Shown here: in pieces, positions 38,121 through 61,000 of the stretch | How positions within the stretch are numbered: the first letter of the stretch is position 1 | How the letters are laid out: each line of letters starts with the position of its first letter | Source of the DNA: Bagarius yarrelli | Lineage: Eukaryota; Chordata; Actinopteri; Siluriformes; Sisoridae | Direction: 5' to 3' | Length of the DNA stretch: 64,000 nucleotides | NCBI GenBank assembly: GCA_005784505.1 | Contig: VCAZ01000008.1 | Location: 9,728,263 to 9,792,262 of the forward strand | Translations under genes and position numbers: made by a program | Notes under the pieces: model-generated | Databases searched by the model: none | Told to the model about the DNA's origin: nothing | Seen by the model: only the letters and a program-made list of their open reading frames with translations

Positions 38121-38844
38121 CAGGTTTTCGTCAATCGAAAAAAAAAGGCACCCAATTGACTCGCAGCTCGAGTATAATTTATGGAAGTAATAATTACAGC
38201 GAATTATTTACTTTTTTTATTGAAACATTTCCATTTTTTAAAACCAAAACACTAAAAATAATCTGTAACAGAAACATCTTGTTAATTTTTAGTAATGGGT
38301 GTAAACTCTTTATCAGGTACATACCGCATAGAAAATAAAAATATAAATAAATATGACCAATTATTAATGCATCAATGTTTATTATCTAAAAAAAATCTGT
38401 CTAAGGTTTTAGCGTCTCTACATTTTAAGTTCATCAGACCAGCTGACACTTGCTACAACTTTAAACCATTAGTACATGATTTTCTCCCAAAAACCAGGCA
38501 GGTAGACGGATTATGTGTAATAAATTCAGCGTATTACAGTTTCACGCCCAGTGTTTCTGTGATCTGGGTTTAATCATGGAAACATGCTCACAAAATACTA
38601 ATGCAAATACTGGCTGCTGGGACGGAAGAGTCTAATCAGTAAAAAACATTAAAAGTTTTAGAGATTTACAGGTTGTTGACCATGTGTTTACTATGCCGAC
38701 ACTGGATTACTGTAATTCTATTCATGCAGGAATCTGTACGATTAACTTGTTCTTAGATGAGAATAAATGTTCTACAGCATCATGGCATGTGTTCCAGGTA
38801 TCGAAGACTTTGCTCACCTCCATCAAACTTTTACATATACAAGA

Positions 38845-38978
38845 TTTAGGCAGACGTCCTTATCCAGAGCGACTTACATTTATACAACTGAGCAATTATG
38901 GGTTAAGGGCCTTGCTCAGTGGGCCCAGCAGTGGTAATGTGGTTGTGTTGGGAATTAAACCCACGATCTTCTAAAGAG
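38845..38978 (-). mobile_element. SINE, minus strand, tail and body only
   Basis: Starts with the inverted tail (GGCAGACGTCCTTATCCAGA), then GAGCAATTATGGGTTAAGGGC, GCTCAGTGGGCCCAGCAGTG and AATTAAACCCACGATC. It lies between the gon4l stop codon and the pdia3-like promoter. Confidence 0.7.
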
Positions 38979-39094
38979 TTCGGTACCACCTGCAGTCATT
39001 TTGGACTAAGCAGATAAAACACTCCATGCTAAAAATAGTTTTTTTCTAGCTTTTGGTGGTGCGTTGAGTATTCAGGTTTCTATGAGTTGTGTAA

Positions 39095-53033
<13,939 letters not shown>

Positions 53034-53480
53034 GTCCGCTTCATCTGGAAAACCTCATCTGGCTGAAACTACATGGTAGAAGAGCTTTTCCCGGGTTTTT
53101 ATTTAAACTAATAGCAGGAAGTGTAAATTAATTGTAAATCTTCTCCATTGCGCTTCAGAATATGTAGCTTAGCAACATGAACGTTAGCTAGCTCTACTGT
53201 CAAAACACATTTAACACGTAACGCTGAATAAAATGCTTTTCTCCATAATTATCACTGAGAGTTAAACTTTAATCGAGTGATTAAGCTTTCAACTGTCTAC
53301 TAAAATAAACTAATAATAAAACCCTGTATTTATTCTGTACACTTTCATCATACGCGCCATTCGGTTACCGGTGGGCGGGACAATAATAAAACGTCACATC
53401 CGGTTTACGCCGACAAGCTAACGACTAGAAATAGAGCTTGTCAATCACTTTTTTTCCTCAACGATGTAAATAACTGCTTA
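53034..53480 (-). promoter_or_regulatory. gon4l promoter region
   Basis: Upstream of the start codon there is a GC box (GGGCGGG at 53373-53379) and ACGTCAC at 53391-53397, in a locally CpG-richer patch. The 5'UTR extent is unknown. Confidence 0.45.
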
Positions 53481-54540
53481 GGTCGATTGGTCACGTGATT
53501 TCCCCCCCAGTTTTATCAATAAAGTTTTAACTAAATTATAGATTATTATCAAAGTGCTTTTAAATAAAGCATAAATGAAGAAAGATTAGTTAATTATTTG
53601 GTAGCCTAGTTACCCAAAAAATCTAAAACATCATAGGGCAGCATGTGGCTTAGTGGTTAGCACTGTTGCCTCACAGTAAGAAGGTTGATTGGTGATTCTA
53701 AATTGCCCATAGGAGTAAGTGTGTGTATGGCCTTGTGATGGACTGGCGACCTGTCCCCCTCCTGCCTTTGGCCCTTATTATTTATTTAAAATATTCTATT
53801 CCCAGTTCTATTCAAGTAATTAAACAAAGGTACTTTATGTTACTAAATAAAAACCTTTTAAACATCTTTCCTCTCAGTTTTTTCCATAAATCACTTCCAG
53901 CATGACAATGTCCCTGTGCACAAAGCCGCTGATCTTTATGAAGACTTCCTTCCTGTGTTTTGATGGGACTAGATACTGACAAACTAAAACAGAAGTCTCT
54001 TCTACATACCAAGATCTTCCTAATGTTTATGTAAATAAACTATGAAAATAATGTTCTTCTTGATAAAGATGTTCACAGGAGGACACACCCACTTAGTGTC
54101 CCATATAAGCAAAAGTGGTGTAAACACATCACCACAACATAAAACCAAGGTACTAATAGCTAAATGATGCTTTTTAAGTGCAATGAAAACTTATTTTAAT
54201 AATTTATATACTGCAAATTATTATGTAGTCTTGGTTTCCATAGCTGAGCCCAAGCAACAGAAGATGTGGAGTCCTGGGAGCACATGGTGGAAATGCACAA
54301 TACACCCTAATTAGCCAATCATACCTAAAGTCATGTTTTAGAGATGTAAGGAAGTGTATTAAGTATCTTATATCAATTAGGGTGTCTTTTTGTCCTGTCA
54401 TGTGCCAACACATTGGGATTCAGTAAGAGACACTATAAACAAGTGGGACATAAACACAAAACCTTTGAACTCTGAAAAGGTATCATTTATGCTAATTATG
54501 TTCAGCTGCAGCTCATTTAGGAGTTAGCTTTAAAAGCTGA
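53481..54540. other. gon4l - C2CD4-like intergenic spacer (divergent genes)
   Basis: AT-rich spacer that holds a family B repeat copy (53638-53775). No gene is seen. Confidence 0.6.
53638..53775 (+). mobile_element. Family B repeat with internal deletion
   Basis: GTGGCTTAGTGGTTAGCACT and CTCACAGTAAGAAGG are joined directly to TTGATTGGTGATTCTAAATT and GGACTGGCGACCTGTCCCCC. About 130 bp present in the copy at 45600 is missing. Confidence 0.75.
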
Positions 54541-54550
54541 GTCTCGGTAT

Positions 54551-54557
54551 TATAAAG
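54551..54557 (+). promoter_or_regulatory. TATA box of the C2CD4-like gene
   Basis: TATAAAG lies 60 bp before the ATG at 54611. Transcription would start near 54581 and give a 5'UTR of only about 30 nt. Confidence 0.6.
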
Positions 54558-54610
54558 GGTTTGGCAACCCAGAGCTCTGTTGTGGTTTAAAGGACCAGCG
54601 TTTGTTCAGC

Positions 54611-55267
54611 ATGTTTGCTTTTGGCAATACTGGAGAAAGCCCAGCGTTTAAGGTAAAAGCCTGGCAGAATGTACCACTAACACCAGGAAGAATACCTAGC
54701 TTTTACGTTCCTCCAAAACTGCACCTCAGCGTTTCACCTCGACTCAGAAAACCCAAAGAAACAGACGAGTACCAGCTTCTGCCTCCCTGCAGCCCTGAAA
54801 AATCCTCCCCAGGGTCACAGTCTCCATCAGCCTCTCCACGCTTTCCCATCAAGCTTCGTTTCACTCCACGATCCAATCAAAAACGGCGCGAGGAGGACAC
54901 TCCTAACCCGTCTACGCAAGCAGCGATGTCCCTGAAGCATGTGGAGAAAATTACCACTCCGTATGGTTTCCGCACCCTGGCCGCCAGCCCAAACGTAAGC
55001 CGCAGGGAGTCACTCTTTCACAGACGCAGAGGAGAGAAAGGGTGTAAAAGTCCTACCTTCTCACCTGCCTTTCCAGAGCTTGAAGACTCTCCTGTGTCCA
55101 ACATTACACGTCAAGACGATGAGGTGAACCCAGACCTGTGCTGCTCTGCTCAGAAATCTGAGAGAAAGCGACTGCGAGGACTATTCAGCAGGACTCGTCT
55201 TGCACTCCGGAGTCTCACGCCCAGAAACAGAAAAGGCCGTGTCCGAAATGTGCAGGATGTACTTTAG
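54611..55267 (+). CDS. C2CD4-family-like protein without a C2 domain
   Basis: Single-exon 218-aa reading frame, starting at the first ATG after the TATA box (MFAFGNTGESP). Two blocks match the N-terminal half of the C2CD4 family of nuclear proteins. NVPLTPGRIPSFYVPPKL (~20-37) corresponds to human NVLTPDRIPQFFIPPRL; AAMSLKHVEKITTPYGF with ASPNVSRRESLFHRRR (~105-141) corresponds to the SLPHL...SPHTRRRESLFH block of C2CD4D. A basic, Ser/Arg-rich tail (SERKRLRGLFSRTRL, RSLTPRNRKGR) ends at DVL. The C2 domain of about 120 residues expected next is absent. A stop codon and a poly(A) signal at 55315-55320 follow at once, so the short form looks genuine. C2CD4 proteins are inflammation- or metabolism-linked nuclear factors in mammals. 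The function here is unknown. Confidence 0.7.
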   Translation: MFAFGNTGESPAFKVKAWQNVPLTPGRIPSFYVPPKLHLSVSPRLRKPKETDEYQLLPPCSPEKSSPGSQSPSASPRFPIKLRFTPRSNQKRREEDTPNPSTQAAMSLKHVEKITTPYGFRTLAASPNVSRRESLFHRRRGEKGCKSPTFSPAFPELEDSPVSNITRQDDEVNPDLCCSAQKSERKRLRGLFSRTRLALRSLTPRNRKGRVRNVQDVL

Positions 55268-55314
55268 GGGCTATTGTGGGAATTGCCAAACTGACCTGTA
55301 TTTAAAGACTACGT

Positions 55315-55320
55315 AATAAA
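55315..55320 (+). terminator. Poly(A) signal of the C2CD4-like gene
   Basis: AATAAATAAA lies about 48 nt after the stop codon. Confidence 0.7.
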
Positions 55321-56189
55321 TAAAATGGTTTTTATAGTAAAGAATGTGTTTTTAGTTCAGTTTCTAGTCTACCATGATTTCCACAATTTGAAGTGGAATC
55401 AACCTTTTTCATTTTTTATACACTTTACATTCTCTTGCATTCAGGTAGCCGTTGTCCGCCCTTATCATTTATATTGTGGGCTACCAACTTTCAACTAATC
55501 TGGTCCAGGACGACTCGCCTCCCCTTGGGCATCTTGTATTCAGCACATCTATTGCATGTATTTCTTTAGGTGGTGGTGTTGGTTCAGGGTGTGTAGGTGC
55601 CCAATTAAAATTGAGATTAAGGGGGTAAAAAAAAAGAAACGATCATAACACTCTAGACCCTTTTTAAAGGGAGTTTTAGCTCCTGTCTATTTTTTTTCAG
55701 CACCCAAAACAATTTACTATCAAACTACCAAACTTTTATGGAAGTAAAATTTTTTACTTTTGAACTAAAACTTTAACTAAAATTAAAAACTGAAACGCAT
55801 TGCAAAAAAAAAAATTAGCTATTCGGCACCTGTGTGAAAACGGCTTGTGCTGCATTCGTATATGGAACCCAGCATATGATGTATGTTGACTTTTTGTTGA
55901 CTATCATAAAATGCTACATTTCTTGAATAGAAACTCCAAACTAGCATTTAAAAACTAGCGTTTTGCCTTTATACAACAGGAAGCATGGTGAGTTTGCGAA
56001 AGGGGGGGGGTGGGATTAGAAAAGGTCCCTGAGTCAGGAATTGAATTTGGGATACTTGGTGCAATAGCGCTAGATATCGATGGCCTACCCACACGTGCCA
56101 ATGACCATTTAACCAATTTTTAAATTAAATTTGTGAGGAATAAATATTAACCAGAATGTCGCATTGAAAGACCATAAATACCATAAATA

Positions 56190-56598
56190 CAGAGGAACTT
56201 TGACTTATGAGTGTCCCAACTAACGAGTTTCTCACGATACGAGTCGTCTCTCGACCAGTTTTTTGCTTTAAGTTGTGAGCTAAAATTCAGGTTACGAGCC
56301 ATTTTCAGACACCCAACCGCTAGGCAGACATGCGCGTTAGCAAGTGGAGTCGTCTGATCTCCAAGGTAAATGCTGTACATTATGTTGTATTGTTTTTTTA
56401 TACAAGGTTATTTTTTTTATTTGAAAATAAAATGTAACAAAAAAAAAAGTCTGTTTTTTGGGGACCTGGGACGGCATTTTAATTCTTTTTAATTGAAAAA
56501 ATTGATTTGACATATGAGTAACTTGAATTACGCAATTACGTGAGCTTCGTCACAAAACGAAAGTCAAGGCACCGCTGACGAAAGTCAAGGCACCGCTG
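56190..56598. mobile_element. mariner/Tc1-type MITE flanked by TA
   Basis: Left end CAGAGGAACTTTGACTTATG and right end the complement of CAGCGGTGCCTTGACTTTCG are inverted repeats bounded by TA on both sides (56188-56189, 56599-56600). Inside are GAGTGTCCCAACTAACGAG and TTACGAGCCATTTT of the 'straight-line' mariner MITE type. The right end is present twice in tandem (about 56558-56598). Confidence 0.75.
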
Positions 56599-56608
56599 TA
56601 TTCTTCAT

Positions 56609-57060
56609 TACTTTGTTTTAATTTAGTTCATCTTAATTAGTTTGACAGTCCTACGAAAAGAAATCATTTTTTGCAAGCGACTGATTGGGTATTTGGGAAA
56701 AATCCTGAACAGCAAATGAGATGGAGAAGAAGAAGGAGAAGAAGAAGTGGTAGTTCAGTAGTTATGGTGATTATACGGGCCATCAAGCTGTCACTGCTGG
56801 GCCCCTGAGCAAGGCCCTCCACCTCTAACTGCTCAGTTTAATATTATAAAGGTTTTTAGCTGAGAGTTTTGGTCGTTGCTATGGATGATGTCAGCATGCT
56901 GGCTTACTATGCACACAGTGATTGGCTGATAGGGGAGGAGTCTCTGTCAGATGTATTTGTTTTATTACTTTGTTTTAATTAAGTTTATCTTAATTAGTTT
57001 GTAGCGACATTCCTATGAAAAGAAATTGGTTTTTGCAAGCGAGTGATTGGGTATTTGTAT
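56609..57060 (+). repeat. Direct duplication of about 90 bp, about 350 bp apart
   Basis: TACTTTGTTTTAATT, TCTTAATTAGTTTG, CCTACGAAAAGAAAT (second copy CCTATGAAAAGAAAT) and TTTTGCAAGCGACTGATTGG (second copy GAGTGATTGG) appear at 56609-56700 and 56963-57060. A SINE lies between them. Confidence 0.7.
56745..56850 (+). mobile_element. SINE copy
   Basis: AGAAGTGGTAGTTCAGTAGT, GGCCATCAAGCTGTCACTGC, GGGCCCCTGAGCAAGGCCC and CTCTAACTGCTCAGTTT. A close relative lies at 58449-58545. Confidence 0.65.
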
Positions 57061-57221
57061 TTAACTACGCTTAACTTTGGGCTTAGATTTCCATATGAAC
57101 ACCTTCATTCAAGACTAAATGATTAAAATGCCCCAAAAAAATCTCACTTCATGACTCCAACAAGCCGTTTAAAGCAGCGCTCCAGTTATAAACGTAAGAT
57201 CCATTTCAAACTTCACAACCA

Positions 57222-57227
57222 TTTATT
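57222..57227 (-). terminator. Possible poly(A) signal of ints3
   Basis: TTTATT on the plus strand (AATAAA on the gene strand), about 810 bp beyond the ints3 stop codon. If used, 57210-58039 is the ints3 3'UTR. Confidence 0.4.
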
Positions 57228-58039
57228 AAAGACCAAAAAGTGTTTGTCCCTGCCTTTTTTATTAATATCATCATCCTTTTACATAGTTATGATTTTTTTT
57301 TTTATGAAAATAGGTCAGTAGAAAGCAATTTACTTAAAAAGTCTGTCATGTCAAGTCCTCCATTTTGTTTTACAATCTAATTTCTGCACCTGTGTTGTGC
57401 ACTTGTGGTAAAAATACATCCAGGAAGAGTGTCGTCCTCCCTGTAAAGCCCCCACCCCCACCCCCCAAAAGACCGCCTCCACTGGGCCAGTTGATCCAAT
57501 CAGGACAAAGTATAATTCATTGGGGACAAAGCAAATGCTTGTTCGATAAAATGCGTCTTCTGGGAGTGGAACCCGTTTTTAAACGTTCGTGGTGAGTGCT
57601 GTGAATTCATCCGCCTCGTGTGGTCTAAAGGTGTGGGATGTTTCCTTTCCCCACCTCTTTTAAGCACTGCGATTGTGCTCCAGCAGGGGAAGTGTGTTAA
57701 TGAGTACAGAGACACTAAAAAAAATGACTCCTGTGTGCAATTATATCAGTCTGTCCGTCCCAGTCGGGGAGGAAAAGGGCTCTTGAAACTTAGCAGCTCC
57801 ACTTCACTTCCTGGGTCCTGCCCCATATCCCCGAGCAGCCGATCACATTAGTGCTAAAAGTGTGTAACTTCCTGGTTGGCTTTGATCAAAGTCCCGGGAA
57901 GAAAATCCAGCACTTCCCTCAGTAATGAGTGGTCAGAGCAGATGACTGGCTGGTGGTTGGTTCTCCAGTGGTGTCACACTGGAATGGGCGTGGTCATGGA
58001 ATTTCTAGGGGCGGGGCATGTAACGGATGGCATGACTTT

Positions 58040-61000
58040 TCAGTCACTGTCCGAACCTACGGCTGACGAGCCTTTCCGTTTTCTCTTGGGTGCTTTGGGT
58101 TTGGTGTCCTCTTCCTCCTGCGGTCACACAAAGACATGAAATGCAGCAGAATGAAAAGAAAGTTAGCGCTACTAAAACTACATTAGGTGCTTGTAGACGT
58201 TATTTATGGCGTGTAAGAGTAAAAACAAGTCATCGATTTGAAAATGAAAGTATTTACGGAGGCACTGCTGGAGCCGCTGTCCTCCTCGTTGTTGGCTGGG
58301 GGCGCTGCACCTTTCCGGGAGCGAGGAGAGGATGCTGGAGCTTTGCGGCGAGATTTAGGGGGCTTCGAGGAATCCTCATAGTCCTCGGCCAAGGAGAAAA
58401 GATCGCTGAACCTGATGAGGCAAATGAGATGGTCACGAGAAGAAGAAGTGGTAGTTCAGTGGTTATGGTTATAAGGACCATCAAGCTGACACTGCTGGGC
58501 CCCTGAGCAAGGCCCTTTACCTCTAACTGCTCAGTGGACCAGAAAGAACTCAAGCCGGAATCGAACCCGGGTCACAACTGCGCATGTGGGACATTTACAT
58601 TTCTGACACATCTCTCACTTTCATTCTTTCTATTTATTACATTTTACTGAGCAGTTGAGGGTTAGGGGCCTTACTCAGGGGCCCAGAAGTGCCAGCTTGG
58701 TGGAGCTGGGAATTGACCCCAACATCTTCCGATCAACACCTGAACCACTGAGCTACCACATCACACCAAGTACATATTAATAAGAGTGTATAAAACACTA
58801 GTAAACACAATTACAGGGGGCACCAGAAAGGTTTGAGACGTGCCAAAAAATGGCATCACGCTGCACGCAGTCACTTACACACCCATCCGTCTCGAAACGT
58901 TCTGGCTTCAACTGAAATCGCATACTATTAAGTACGTACTTCCACATCGTTAGAAATTGGATTTCGGACGTACTCCGTCCGCCATGTTGGTACCGTCACA
59001 TGACATACCACGTCACAGCAGTGTGAATTCAAAGTTAGATAAAGTTTCAACTTAAATGATGTAAAAAAAAAAAAGGGCAATTTAAGTACAAGGAACAATT
59101 TGAATAGTGCCGCATTGTTGCTTTCCGCCACTTCCTCATATGACAAGTCGTCTCCCAGCGGACTCATGGGATAATAAAGTGTGCATCATATGCTTACTTC
59201 ACAATCCAGGCATGAGCAGTAGATTATTCGGGAATATTTTGTGCATACTTAGGATATACTACTCGCCTACTATATTGTAGGAAAGTATGCGAATTTGGAC
59301 GATGCCCTTGATACCCCATCCTATATATGGACAGTTTATACTATAGAGTGACTTACCTCATTTTATGGGCTTCGTCACAGCTCGCTTGGACGTGCTGAAG
59401 AGCCTGCAGGATGGGTGTCTGGGTGAAGACTACACACACACACACACACACACAAAATATATACTATTTATTAAGACTAAAGATGATAAGTAGGTAAGTG
59501 TATGGTGGAGTTGAAGCTCACAGTTGTTCTTGGTGTTGCTGAGGCTCAGCCTCAGACTGTCTAAATGCTCCAACATCTGTTCCAGAGTCAGCTGAGCCAA
59601 TTTACTACTGGAGCTTCTCAAGCTGTGAAAGAAAACAAAAGCACACACACATACAGGATACGTGATGTGTACATGTTCCGTAAGTATTACGGGTTAAATA
59701 TGAAGTACTGTGTGCAGAAGTTGGTACGGATTACATCTTGGCGTGGTGATACCTCTGACGTTTGCGAGGCATGTTGTTGTTCTTGATGAGAAGAGCCTTG
59801 ATGTGTTCAGCCAGCTGATCATCGTGTTTAGCCGCCCAGTGGCGCAGGATGCTGGTGGTAAACTGATCCTCCGGGTGACACGGCCGACTCAATACCATCT
59901 TCACCATCTCCTCTGTGGGACTGAAAGGGGCACACAGGCAAAAAAAACAAACCACACACACATACGTGAAAAAACATGCTGAATGCATTTTTAAAGAATG
60001 ATGTAATGTTGGTCAGGAGGGATACCTTTCTCGGCGGAGTTGCAACAGTAAGCAGGATAAAGCTTCGGGATGTTCTGTACAAACACATCCACACACACAC
60101 ACAGAGAGACAGAGAGAGAGAGACAGAGAGAGAGAGAGAGGAAGGAAGAGAGAGAGAGAGAGATGGAGAGAGAGAGAGGAGAGAGAGGAGAGAGAGAGAG
60201 GAGAGAGAGAGAGTAGGAGAGAGAGAGAGAGGAGAGAGAGGAGAAGAGAGGAGAGAAGAGAGGGGATAGAGAGAGGGCATTAACTTGAAGTTTTATGTGC
60301 TTTATCTTAACATTTGTTCTTTTAAAAGAGAGCCAACAGAGAGAGAAAGAGAAAGAAAACACAGACGAGAAAACAACAGAGGGGGGAATGATGGAGAGGG
60401 GGAGAGAGAGAGAGAGAGCAAGACAGACAGGCAGACAGAGAAAGAATCTGAGCCATAGAACGACAGAGAGAAAGAAAGAGAGAAATAGAGCGGGAACGAC
60501 AGGGAGAGAATGAGTGACAGAGAGAAAGAAGAAATAGAGCCAGAGAACAGTAAGACAAAGAGGGAAGGACAGAGAGAGAGAGAGAGAGACAGAGAAAGAA
60601 ATAAAGACAGAGAACGACAGAGAGAAAGAGCGACAGAGAGGAAAAAAGAGAAAGAAACATTGAAATAGACAACGACAGAGTGAGAGCAAGACAGAGAGAG
60701 AAAAAGACAAAAAGAAAATGACAAAGAAAGACAGGGAACGACAAAACAAAAGACAAAAAGAGAGAGAGAGTGAGAGAGGAGGAGTGCAGCACACACTCAC
60801 CTTTATATTTGAGGTGTTGTAGGATGGGAATAATGGTCTCCAGTGGAATACTGTGGGCCAGAAACAGCTGCCATGTGCTATACTGCTCAAACGTCTCCCA
60901 GTCCAGTGACTGAACTATAACACACACACACAAAGTCAGTGTAGACCCACACACACACACACACACACACAAAGTCAGTGTAGACCCACACACACACACA

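Larger units (their letters stand above)
55330..57221. other. C2CD4-like - ints3 intergenic spacer (convergent genes)
   Basis: AT-rich spacer with a mariner-type MITE (56190-56598), a SINE (56745-56850) and a local duplication (56609-56700 / 56963-57060). No gene is seen. Confidence 0.6.
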
